In this document: positions 1-5,296 of the stretch, one piece after another
How positions within the stretch are numbered: the first letter of the stretch is position 1
Layout of the letters: each line of letters opens with the position of its first letter
Source: an uncultured Lysobacter sp.
GTDB lineage: Bacteria > Pseudomonadota > Gammaproteobacteria > Xanthomonadales > Xanthomonadaceae
NCBI GenBank assembly: GCA_943913335.1
Contig: CALTXS010000086.1
Coordinates: forward strand, 1 to 5,296
Length of the DNA stretch: 5,296 nt
Reading direction: 5' to 3'
The notes under the pieces: model-generated
Databases searched by the model: none
Told to the model about the DNA's origin: nothing
Seen by the model: the letters and a program-made list of their open reading frames with translations, nothing else
Translations under genes and position numbers: made by a program

Positions 1-45
1 CTCTTAATCAATTGGTCCAAGGTTCGAATCCTTGACGGCCCACCA
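1..45 (+). tRNA. tRNA-Lys(CTT), 3' part, cut by window edge
   Basis: The window opens at about tRNA position 32, the first base of the anticodon loop. The loop reads CTCTTAA, giving anticodon CTT at bases 3-5, which decodes AAG lysine codons. The T arm follows as CAAGG, TTCGAAT, CCTTG, then the 3' acceptor strand ACGGCCC, discriminator A and an encoded CCA at 43-45. The anticodon 3' stem and variable region (TCAATTGGTC) match what I recall of bacterial tRNA-Lys. The 5' half lies outside the window, so the acceptor and D stems could not be checked. The terminator that follows indicates this is the last gene of its transcript. Confidence 0.9.
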
Positions 46-71
46 AATTCTCCTGTTGTGTGTATAACACT

Positions 72-100
72 GAGCTCGGCAAACGCCGGGCTCTTTTTTT
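72..100 (+). terminator. intrinsic terminator after tRNA-Lys
   Basis: A 9-bp stem pairs GAGCTCGGC (72-80) with GCCGGGCTC (85-93), with one T-G wobble, around an AAAC loop. Seven T residues follow (94-100). It lies 26 nt after the tRNA-Lys CCA end and separates that transcript from tRNA-Leu and tig. Confidence 0.92.
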
Positions 101-185
101 GCCTGCAGTTCGATAAAACGCCTGAAAATAGGCGGTAGTTCTGGCCGCTTTGGTCCAACTATGGCAGAATGTCGGGTTCCAAAAA

Positions 186-270
186 GCGAATGTGGCGGAA
201 TTGGTAGACGCCCTGGTTTTAGGTACCAGTGTCGCAAGACGTGTGGGTTCGAGTCCCTCCATTCGCACCA
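186..270 (+). tRNA. tRNA-Leu(TAG)
   Basis: An 85-nt class II tRNA with an encoded CCA. The acceptor stem pairs GCGAATG (186-192) with CATTCGC (260-266), followed by discriminator A and CCA (268-270). The anticodon stem CTGGT (213-217) pairs with ACCAG (225-229) around the loop TTTAGGT, giving anticodon TAG at 220-222, which reads CUA and related CUN leucine codons. The long variable arm (TGTCGCAAGACG, about 230-241) is typical of leucine tRNAs, and the T arm reads GTGGG, TTCGAGT, CCCTC, with an A-rich 5' flank before the gene. No convincing -35/-10 pair was found at 101-185, so its promoter is unassigned. No terminator follows before tig. Confidence 0.97.
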
Positions 271-287
271 GTTTTCATTCACCCCGG

Positions 288-304
288 TGCTGTTTCCGAC
301 AGCA
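288..304 (+). other. small hairpin in the tRNA-Leu to tig leader
   Basis: TGCTGT (288-293) pairs with ACAGCA (299-304), giving 6 bp around a TTCCG loop. No T tract follows, so it is not a terminator. It lies 10 nt before the tig Shine-Dalgarno GGAG. It might mark or protect the 5' end of tig mRNA after tRNA processing, which is inference only; a stem this short can arise by chance. Confidence 0.35.
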
Positions 305-324
305 GCGGGTATTCGGAGCACTAC

Positions 325-1620
325 ATGCAAGTCTCAGTTGAATCGCAAGGTAATCTCGGTCGCAAGCTGATCCTCGATCTGCCGGCTGACCGTCTCAATT
401 CGCTGGTCGATACCCGTCTTAAGGATCTGCAGCGCAATGCAAACATCAAGGGTTTCCGTCCGGGCAAAGTCCCCGCCAGCGTGATCCAAAAGCGCTTTGG
501 CGATCAGGTCCGCGGCGAAGCCATCGACGGTCTGCTGCGTGAGGGTCTGGGCGGCGCCATTCGTGACAACGATTTCCGTCTGGCCGGTAATCCGAGTGTT
601 GAACCGGTCGAGGGCAATGACCTGCAATACGTTGCACACGTCGAACTGATGCCCGATTTCGGTGATCTCGATGTGTCCACGCTCGATGTGACCCGTCACA
701 CCGCTGAAATTAAAGACGCTGACATTGACAACATGATCAGCAATCTGCAGCTGCAACGCCGCACCTGGAATCCGGTTGAGCGTGGCGCGCAAGATGGCGA
801 TCTGATCGGTTTCGAATCGTACAGCACGGTCGATGGCGAACGCGTGCCGGCAGAGGGCGTTGAGCGCAATGCCACTGCTATCGGTTCCGGCGTGGTTCTG
901 CCGCAGCTCGAAGAGGGCTTCAAGGGCATGAAGGTCGGCGAGCAAAAGACCATCACCGTTGATTTCCCGGCCGACTGGCGTGTTGAACTGTTCGCCGGCA
1001 AGTCCGTCGAAATCCATGTCGATGTCAAGGAAGTCAGCGAACCGGTCATGCCGGAAGTCGATGCAGCCTTCATCCGTAGTTTCGGTGTAGCCAGCGGCGA
1101 TGCCGATCAGTTCCGCACTGAAATTCGCAGCAACCTGGAGCGTGAACTCAAGGGTGCCCTGATGCAGCGTCTGCGTCGTTCGGTCGGTGAGCAACTCATC
1201 GCCAAGTACGAGTCGGCTGAGATGCCGCCGCGTCTGGTCGAGCAGGAAGCACGGGCCATGGTCGCGCAAGTTGCCGAGCAGGCACGTCAGCAAGGTCAGC
1301 AATATCCGTTGGACCAGGATACCCATCTGGGCTTCCTCGATACCGCTCGCAAACGCGTGCTGGTTGGTCTGGTGGTCGGCGAAATTGCCCGCAAGAACGA
1401 TCTGCGCCTCGACTCGGCCCGCGTCAACGAGACCATCAATCTGATTGCGTCCACGTACGAGGATCCGCAGCAAGTGATCAACCTGTACCGTCAGGATCGC
1501 AACCTGTTTGAATCGGTGCAGAACCGCGTAATGGAAGAGCAAGTGTTTGACTGGATCGCCGGTCAAGCTCGTCAGAACGAGGTGGCGCTGGACTTTGCCG
1601 ACGCCATCCGCCCTGAATAA
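325..1620 (+). CDS. tig: trigger factor, ribosome-associated chaperone (FKBP-type PPIase)
   Basis: Trigger factor binds the ribosome near the exit tunnel and shields emerging cytosolic chains. The 431-residue product matches the E. coli length (432). It starts MQVSVES, as in E. coli, and carries the ribosome-docking signature GFRPGKVP at residues 43-50. The N-terminal docking domain spans about 1-112, the FKBP-like domain about 147-245, and the C-terminal chaperone arms run to the end, including the conserved STYEDP segment. The ATG is chosen for the family N-terminus and for GGAG at 315-318, six bases upstream; the frame stays open upstream only by running into tRNA-Leu. Odd point: the FKBP segment reads [10 protein letters not shown] (192-201) where E. 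coli has IPGFEDGIKG, so the pocket aromatic is Leu195. Similar loss is recalled for xanthomonads, so prolyl isomerase activity may be weak. The gene is followed by its own terminator, so it is probably not co-transcribed with clpP. Confidence 0.97.
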   Translation: MQVSVESQGNLGRKLILDLPADRLNSLVDTRLKDLQRNANIKGFRPGKVPASVIQKRFGDQVRGEAIDGLLREGLGGAIRDNDFRLAGNPSVEPVEGNDLQYVAHVELMPDFGDLDVSTLDVTRHTAEIKDADIDNMISNLQLQRRTWNPVERGAQDGDLIGFESYSTVDGERVPAEGVERNATAIGSGVVLPQLEEGFKGMKVGEQKTITVDFPADWRVELFAGKSVEIHVDVKEVSEPVMPEVDAAFIRSFGVASGDADQFRTEIRSNLERELKGALMQRLRRSVGEQLIAKYESAEMPPRLVEQEARAMVAQVAEQARQQGQQYPLDQDTHLGFLDTARKRVLVGLVVGEIARKNDLRLDSARVNETINLIASTYEDPQQVINLYRQDRNLFESVQNRVMEEQVFDWIAGQARQNEVALDFADAIRPE

Positions 1621-1641
1621 ACACCGGGCGTAGCGTTGAAT

Positions 1642-1675
1642 AACGCCGGTTCCGTCATTCGGAGCCGGCGTTTTT
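1642..1675 (+). terminator. intrinsic terminator after tig
   Basis: A 13-bp stem pairs 1642-1654 (AACGCCGGTTCCG) with 1660-1672 (CGGAGCCGGCGTT), with one T-G wobble, around a five-base loop TCATT. A run of five T residues (1671-1675) closes it. It lies 21 bp after the tig stop codon and separates tig from clpP. Its tail abuts the candidate clpP promoter. Confidence 0.93.
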
Positions 1676-1676
1676 G

Positions 1677-1705
1677 CTTGCTTTTTGACACATCTATCCC
1701 CAGAT
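1677..1705 (+). promoter_or_regulatory. candidate sigma-32-like promoter of clpP
   Basis: CTTGCT (1677-1682) and CCCCAGAT (1698-1705) are separated by 15 nt. They resemble the heat-shock sigma-32 consensus CTTGAA, 13-15 nt, CCCCATNT. The -35 matches 4 of 6 and the -10 nearly all informative positions apart from G for T. Initiation a few bases downstream would give a leader of about 25 nt before the clpP ATG. A perfect sigma-70 -35 hexamer, TTGACA, lies inside at 1685-1690, but the best -10 nearby (TAGAAA, 1706-1711) has only a 15-nt spacer. Some promoter is expected here because a strong terminator precedes clpP. Confidence 0.5.
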
Positions 1706-1737
1706 TAGAAACATTGCAACCGAACCAGGCCTTCGTA

Positions 1738-2364
1738 ATGGAAAATGCACCTCACGCTCTGAACCTGATCCCCATGGTGGTGGAGCAAACCGCCCGCGGC
1801 GAACGCTCGTACGACATCTACTCGCGACTGCTCAAAGAGCGCGTCATTTTCCTGGTTGGTCCTATTGATGACCACGTGGCTAATGTCGTGATCGCCCAGA
1901 TGCTGTTCCTTGAGGCCGAGAACCCCGAAAAGGACATCAGCCTGTATATCAATTCGCCGGGTGGCCTGGTGACTGCCGGTTTGGGCATCTACGACACGAT
2001 GCAGTACATCAAGCCCGATGTCAGCACGATCTGTGTCGGTCAGGCGGCCAGCATGGGTGCGCTGTTACTGGCAGCGGGCGCAGCAGGTAAGCGGTATTCG
2101 CTGCCGAATTCACGCGTCATGATTCACCAGCCCTTGGGCGGCTTCCAGGGCCAGGCGACGGATATTGATATTCATGCCCGTGAAATCCTGTCGCTCAAGA
2201 CTCGTCTGAACGAAATTCTGGCCAGGCACACCGGTCAGTCGTTGGAGACCATTGCGCACGATACCGAGCGCGATAACTTCAAGTCGGCCGATGCGGCACG
2301 TGATTACGGCCTGGTGGACCAAGTGCTGGAGCGCCGCCCCGAAGACTCGATTCAGGCCGGTTAA
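1738..2364 (+). CDS. clpP: ATP-dependent Clp protease proteolytic subunit
   Basis: ClpP is a cytosolic serine peptidase (family S14) that forms a double-heptamer chamber and degrades proteins fed in by ClpX or ClpA. The 208-residue product has the full catalytic triad: Ser105 in [10 protein letters not shown], His130 in MIHQPLGG and Asp179 in TERDNF. The oxyanion-region motif NSPGG is at 72-76. The N-terminus [10 protein letters not shown] precedes IPMVVEQT, which aligns with the mature N-terminus of E. coli ClpP, so a short propeptide of roughly 6-8 residues is likely removed autocatalytically. The ATG at 1738 is the only ATG in frame upstream of the conserved region. Its ribosome binding site is weak (AGG at 1727-1729, eight bases away). 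clpX follows after 81 bp without a terminator, consistent with a clpP-clpX operon. Confidence 0.98.
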   Translation: MENAPHALNLIPMVVEQTARGERSYDIYSRLLKERVIFLVGPIDDHVANVVIAQMLFLEAENPEKDISLYINSPGGLVTAGLGIYDTMQYIKPDVSTICVGQAASMGALLLAAGAAGKRYSLPNSRVMIHQPLGGFQGQATDIDIHAREILSLKTRLNEILARHTGQSLETIAHDTERDNFKSADAARDYGLVDQVLERRPEDSIQAG

Positions 2365-2397
2365 TCTGCTGATGTGTCTGCAAGACCCAATTTTCGC

Positions 2398-2403
2398 TAG
2401 TAT
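2398..2403 (+). promoter_or_regulatory. possible -10 element upstream of clpX (weak)
   Basis: TAGTAT resembles a sigma-70 -10 hexamer (TATAAT, 4 of 6). No good -35 lies 16-18 nt upstream; TGTCTG is at the 17-nt position. If active, transcription would begin near 2410 and the clpX mRNA would open with the GC-only hairpin at 2413-2431. A second A/T-rich hexamer, TTATAC (2408-2413), is an equally weak alternative. Internal clpX promoters are known in other proteobacteria, but here the call is tentative. Confidence 0.25.
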
Positions 2404-2412
2404 CAAGTTATA

Positions 2413-2431
2413 CGGCGCGTGCGGCGCGCCG
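2413..2431 (+). other. GC-only hairpin just upstream of the clpX ribosome binding site
   Basis: CGGCGCG (2413-2419) pairs perfectly with CGCGCCG (2425-2431), seven G-C pairs around a TGCGG loop. The AGGA Shine-Dalgarno of clpX starts five bases later at 2436. No T tract follows, so it is not a terminator. It could stabilise the clpX portion of a processed clpPX transcript or modulate ribosome access; that role is inference. The 3' arm overlaps the 8-bp palindrome GGCGCGCC (2423-2430). Confidence 0.55.
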
Positions 2432-2445
2432 GTTCAGGAAGCAAC

Positions 2446-3723
2446 ATGAACGACGACACGAATTCCCGCGGCGACAGCAACAAAGTTCTGTACTGCTCCT
2501 TCTGCGGTAAAAATCAGCACGAGGTTCGCAAGCTAATTGCCGGCCCTAGTGTCTATATTTGCGATGAGTGTGTCGATCTGTGTAACGACATCATCAGCGA
2601 AGAGCTCGAGGAGAAAGCGACAGCGACTCGCACGCAGCTGCCCAAGCCGCGCGAGATTCTGGAAACGCTCGATCAGTACGTCATCGGTCAGCAGCGCGCC
2701 AAGCGCACGTTGGCGGTCGCTGTGTACAACCATTACAAGCGCATGGAGTCGCGTCAGCGCAACGATGACGTCGAGCTCTCCAAATCCAACATCCTGATGG
2801 TCGGTCCGACCGGTTCGGGCAAGACGTTGCTGGCCGAAACGCTGGCCCGTCTGCTCAATGTGCCGTTCACCATGGCCGATGCCACCACGCTGACCGAGGC
2901 CGGTTACGTCGGCGAAGATGTCGAGAACATCATCCAGAAGCTGCTGCAGAAATGCGACTACGATGTCGAGAAGGCGCAGCAGGGCATTGTTTACATTGAC
3001 GAGATTGACAAGATTTCGCGCAAGTCCGACAACCCGTCCATCACGCGCGATGTGTCGGGTGAGGGCGTACAGCAGGCGCTGCTCAAGCTAATCGAGGGCA
3101 CGGTCGCCTCGGTGCCGCCCCAGGGCGGTCGCAAGCATCCGCAGCAGGAGTTCCTGCAGGTGGATACGCGCAACATCCTGTTTATCGTGGGTGGCGCGTT
3201 TGCCGGTCTGGAAAAGGTCATCCAGGCCCGATCGACCGAGGCCGGCAGTATCGGCTTCGGTGCCAAGGTCAAATCGAGCGAGCGTAAGGTAGATACCGGC
3301 AAGATCCTGACGCAAGTGGAGCCCGAAGATCTGATCAAGTTCGGCCTGATTCCCGAATTCATCGGTCGTCTGCCGGTGATTGCAACGCTCGAAGAGCTCG
3401 ACGAAACCGCACTCATCGAGATCCTGACCGAGCCGCGCAATGCCATCACCAAACAATTCCGCAAGTTGTTCGACATGGAAAACGTCGAGCTGGAATTCCG
3501 GCCCGAGGCGCTGACAGCCATCGCCCGCAAGGCGCTCAAGCGCAAGACGGGTGCTCGCGGTCTGCGTACCATCGTCGAGAACATCCTGCTTGACACCATG
3601 TTCGATCTGCCGTCGCTGGAGAACGTGCGTAAGGTAGTGGTCGATGAGTCCGTAGTCGAACACGGCACCCCGCCGTACCTGATTTATGACAATTCCAAGC
3701 AACCGGCAGCTGACGCCGGTTGA
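2446..3723 (+). CDS. clpX: ATP-dependent Clp protease ATP-binding subunit (unfoldase)
   Basis: ClpX is a hexameric AAA+ unfoldase that recognises substrates such as SsrA-tagged proteins, unfolds them and threads them into ClpP. The 425-residue product is full length and every key element is present. The N-terminal zinc-binding domain has Cys17, Cys20, Cys39 and Cys42. Walker A is GPTGSGKT (120-127), the pore-1 loop GYVG (153-156), Walker B ends in Asp185-Glu186, the pore-2 loop RDVSGEG is 201-207 and the RKH loop 229-231. The ClpP-docking IGF tripeptide is at 269-271, the arginine finger is Arg308 in FIGRLP, and sensor 2 is Arg371 in GARGLR. Numbering runs one ahead of E. coli. The start MNDDTNS has AGGA at 2436-2439, six bases upstream; an upstream in-frame GTG at 2419 lies within the leader hairpin and is rejected. 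The IGF loop and the adjacent clpP indicate a working ClpXP pair. Confidence 0.98.
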   Translation: MNDDTNSRGDSNKVLYCSFCGKNQHEVRKLIAGPSVYICDECVDLCNDIISEELEEKATATRTQLPKPREILETLDQYVIGQQRAKRTLAVAVYNHYKRMESRQRNDDVELSKSNILMVGPTGSGKTLLAETLARLLNVPFTMADATTLTEAGYVGEDVENIIQKLLQKCDYDVEKAQQGIVYIDEIDKISRKSDNPSITRDVSGEGVQQALLKLIEGTVASVPPQGGRKHPQQEFLQVDTRNILFIVGGAFAGLEKVIQARSTEAGSIGFGAKVKSSERKVDTGKILTQVEPEDLIKFGLIPEFIGRLPVIATLEELDETALIEILTEPRNAITKQFRKLFDMENVELEFRPEALTAIARKALKRKTGARGLRTIVENILLDTMFDLPSLENVRKVVVDESVVEHGTPPYLIYDNSKQPAADAG

Positions 3724-3752
3724 GTCCGAGTCAGGCTCCGCCAATTGCAGGG

Positions 3753-3780
3753 CGCCGTATCCGAAAGGGTGCGGCGTTTT
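3753..3780 (+). terminator. intrinsic terminator after clpX
   Basis: A 10-bp stem pairs CGCCGTATCC (3753-3762) with GGGTGCGGCG (3767-3776), with two T-G wobbles, closed by a GAAA tetraloop of the stable GNRA class and followed by TTTT (3777-3780). It lies 29 bp after the clpX stop codon and ends the clpP-clpX unit. The short T tract suggests some read-through into lon is possible. Confidence 0.88.
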
Positions 3781-3814
3781 GCGTTGCGGGCCGCTGAATG
3801 AATCCCGGCGATCG

Positions 3815-3844
3815 CTTGAGTTTGTACCGCGCTGACCCTATACA
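3815..3844 (+). promoter_or_regulatory. candidate overlapping sigma-32 and sigma-70 promoter of lon
   Basis: Two readings overlap. The sigma-32 reading is CTTGAG (3815-3820), 15 nt, CCCTATAC (3836-3843), against consensus CTTGAA, 13-15 nt, CCCCATNT; the -35 matches 5 of 6. The sigma-70 reading is TTGAGT (3816-3821), 17 nt, TATACA (3839-3844), matching 4 of 6 in each hexamer at optimal spacing. Initiation would fall near 3850, giving a leader of about 45 nt to the lon ATG. Position between the clpX terminator and lon supports the call, and lon is a known sigma-32 regulon member in E. coli. Confidence 0.68.
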
Positions 3845-3856
3845 CTGAGATAGTGC

Positions 3857-3871
3857 GGCGACTTGTTCGCC
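3857..3871 (+). other. small hairpin in the lon mRNA leader
   Basis: GGCGA (3857-3861) pairs with TCGCC (3867-3871), five base pairs around CTTGT, within the predicted 5' leader of lon. It ends 14 nt before the Shine-Dalgarno GGAG (3886-3889) and does not cover it, so it is unlikely to be an RNA thermometer on its own. The stem is short and may have no function. Confidence 0.35.
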
Positions 3872-3894
3872 CAATCGCAATCCCCGGAGACCAC

Positions 3895-5296
3895 ATGGCC
3901 AAGGCCAAGAGCAAATCCACCCCAGAATCCGCAGCGTCCGATCGTTTGCCGGTACTGCCCCTGCGCGACGTTGTCGTGTTCCCGTATATGGTTATTCCGT
4001 TGTTCGTCGGCCGCGACAAGTCCATTCGGGCTTTAGAGGCTGCCATGAATTCCGACAGCAAGCGCATCTTGCTGGTTGCGCAGAAAACGGCCGAGACTGA
4101 TGACCCGAGCGGAGACGATTTGCATGCTGTCGGCACCGTCGCCACGGTGTTGCAAATGCTCAAGCTGCCCGATGGCACCATCAAGGTGCTGGTCGAGGGT
4201 CTGGAGCGCGCATCCATCTCCGATGTTGCTGAGACCGAAGGCGCACTGGTCGGCAAAGGCGTGGAGATCAACAGCACGGCCGATCGCGATCCGCGCGAGC
4301 TCGAGGCCGTGGCGCGCACCTTGCTCAATTCGTTCGAGCAGTATGTCAAGACCAACCGCAAGTTGCCTGCAGAACTGATGCAGACCTTACAGGCCATCGA
4401 CGATCCTTCGCGTCTGGCCGATACGGCTGCCGCAAATCTCGGCGTGCGGCTGATCGACAAGCAGAAGCTGCTGGAAACTCCCGGCATCGCTGCGCGGATC
4501 GAAAGCATGATCGGTCTGGTGGACGGCGAGATTGATGTCCAGCAGCTCGAAAAGCGCATTCGCGGTCGCGTCAAATCGCAGATGGAAAAATCGCAGCGTG
4601 AGTACTATCTCAACGAGCAGATGAAGGCCATCCAGAAGGAACTGGGCGAATACGACGATGCACCCAACGACATCGAAGAGCTGACCCGCAAGATCGCCGA
4701 AGCCGGAATGCCGAAGGTGGTCGAGAGCAAGGCCAAGTCCGAGCTCGGCAAACTCAAGCAAATGTCGCCGATGTCCGCCGAAGCGGCTGTTGTGCGCAAC
4801 TATCTCGATTGGCTGGTCGGTGTCCCGTGGTCCAAGCGCAGCAAGGTCAGTAAAGATCTCAAGGCCGCCCAGGACGTACTCGACGCTGATCACTTCGGTC
4901 TCGAGAAGGTCAAGGATCGCATCCTCGAATATCTGGCCGTGCAAACGCGCGTCAAGCAAATGAAGGGTCCGATCCTGTGTCTGGTCGGGCCGCCGGGTGT
5001 CGGTAAGACCTCGTTGGGTCAGAGCATTGCCAAGGCTACCAACCGCAAGTTCGTGCGCATGGCACTGGGCGGCGTTCGTGACGAATCGGAAATCCGCGGA
5101 CACCGTCGGACTTATGTCGGTTCCATGCCGGGTCGCATCGTGCAGAACCTCAACAAGGCAGGCACCCGCAATCCGCTGTTTGTGCTCGACGAAATCGACA
5201 AGATGGCCAATGACTTCCGTGGCGATCCTGCGGCCGCCTTGCTCGAAGTGCTCGATCCCGAACAGAACCACGCCTTTAACGATCACTACCTTGAGG
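3895..5296 (+). CDS. lon: ATP-dependent protease Lon (LonA), N-terminal part, cut by window edge
   Basis: Lon is a cytosolic hexameric AAA+ serine protease that degrades misfolded and selected regulatory proteins. The window holds 467 complete codons plus one base and the frame is still open at the edge. The protein starts MAKAKSKST, a short basic N-terminus, followed by the LON substrate-binding domain from RLPVLPLRDVVVFP (residues 17-30) to roughly 210. A helical, probably coiled-coil segment spans about 210-255 (LEKRIRGRVKSQ, EYYLNEQMKAIQKELGE). The AAA+ module has Walker A GPPGVGKT at 365-372 and Walker B FVLDEID with Asp432-Glu433, nine residues ahead of E. coli numbering. The Ser-Lys catalytic domain lies beyond the window and cannot be checked. 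GGAG (3886-3889), five bases before the ATG, supports the start. The clpX terminator and the candidate promoter upstream suggest lon is its own transcription unit. Confidence 0.97.
   Translation, partial: MAKAKSKSTPESAASDRLPVLPLRDVVVFPYMVIPLFVGRDKSIRALEAAMNSDSKRILLVAQKTAETDDPSGDDLHAVGTVATVLQMLKLPDGTIKVLVEGLERASISDVAETEGALVGKGVEINSTADRDPRELEAVARTLLNSFEQYVKTNRKLPAELMQTLQAIDDPSRLADTAAANLGVRLIDKQKLLETPGIAARIESMIGLVDGEIDVQQLEKRIRGRVKSQMEKSQREYYLNEQMKAIQKELGEYDDAPNDIEELTRKIAEAGMPKVVESKAKSELGKLKQMSPMSAEAAVVRNYLDWLVGVPWSKRSKVSKDLKAAQDVLDADHFGLEKVKDRILEYLAVQTRVKQMKGPILCLVGPPGVGKTSLGQSIAKATNRKFVRMALGGVRDESEIRGHRRTYVGSMPGRIVQNLNKAGTRNPLFVLDEIDKMANDFRGDPAAALLEVLDPEQNHAFNDHYLE

Noticed and set aside
119..134. 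Stem-loop CGCCT/AGGCG between the tRNA-Lys terminator and tRNA-Leu
   Set aside because: A perfect 5-bp stem with a 6-nt loop but no T tract, and it competes with an equally weak alternative pairing (132-135 with 145-148). Probably chance.
229..324. Upstream in-frame extension of tig
   Set aside because: It begins inside the tRNA-Leu gene. The family N-terminus MQVSVES and a well-placed GGAG support the ATG at 325.
334..1566. Long open frame of about 410 codons on the minus strand opposite tig
   Set aside because: It lies wholly within tig, has no recognisable domain, and is a codon-bias shadow of a GC-rich gene. The plus strand encodes a clear full-length trigger factor.
1636..1737. Upstream TTG start extending clpP by 34 codons
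   Set aside because: The extension is translated from the tig terminator hairpin and the candidate promoter region and has no similarity to ClpP propeptides. The ATG at 1738 fits the family length.
2385..2393. CCCAATTT as a sigma-32 -10 box upstream of clpX
   Set aside because: The -10 resemblance is fair, but no CTTGAA-like -35 occurs 13-16 nt upstream. clpX can be served by the clpP promoter.
2991..3744. Minus-strand open frames opposite clpX
   Set aside because: Both are shadows of the clpX coding region with no ribosome binding site or family resemblance noted.
3684..5286. Two long minus-strand open frames opposite lon (3684-4574 and 4387-5286)
   Set aside because: They overlap each other and run antisense to lon. 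Their translations are low in complexity and match no family I know. The plus strand reads as Lon without interruption from 3895 to the window end.

Overview
The window is an ordinary chromosomal segment from a gammaproteobacterium, most likely in or near the Xanthomonadales (Lysobacterales). That placement rests on recalled similarity of the Tig, ClpP and ClpX proteins to xanthomonad homologues and on the gene order tRNA-Leu, tig, clpP, clpX, lon; no database search was possible. Base composition is moderately GC-rich and even across the window. No insertion sequence, phage gene, CRISPR array or other sign of recent transfer was seen.

Layout, all on the + strand. 1-45: 3' part of tRNA-Lys(CTT), cut by the window edge, followed by a strong intrinsic terminator (72-100). 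186-270: complete tRNA-Leu(TAG). 325-1620: tig (trigger factor), only 54 bp after the tRNA and with no visible promoter or terminator between them, then a 13-bp-stem terminator (1642-1675). 1738-2364: clpP. 2446-3723: clpX, followed by an intrinsic terminator (3753-3780). 3895 to the window end: the N-terminal 467 codons of lon, open at the right edge, so its protease domain is not visible. No stretch longer than about 175 bp lacks a gene or RNA.

The four proteins form one cytoplasmic protein-quality-control set. Trigger factor meets nascent chains at the ribosome exit. ClpX unfolds tagged or misfolded proteins into the ClpP chamber. Lon is a second ATP-dependent protease. Terminators divide the set into three likely transcription units: tRNA-Leu-tig, clpP-clpX and lon. 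Upstream of both protease units (clpP and lon) there are sequences resembling heat-shock sigma-32 promoters with the same 15-nt spacer; the one before lon overlaps a sigma-70-like promoter. None is seen before tig. This would fit heat induction of the proteases but not of the nascent-chain chaperone.

I found no novel biological system. The points most worth checking are the paired sigma-32-like promoters, the altered active-site pocket of the trigger factor FKBP domain, the likely tRNA-mRNA co-transcript, and a GC-only hairpin just upstream of the clpX ribosome binding site.
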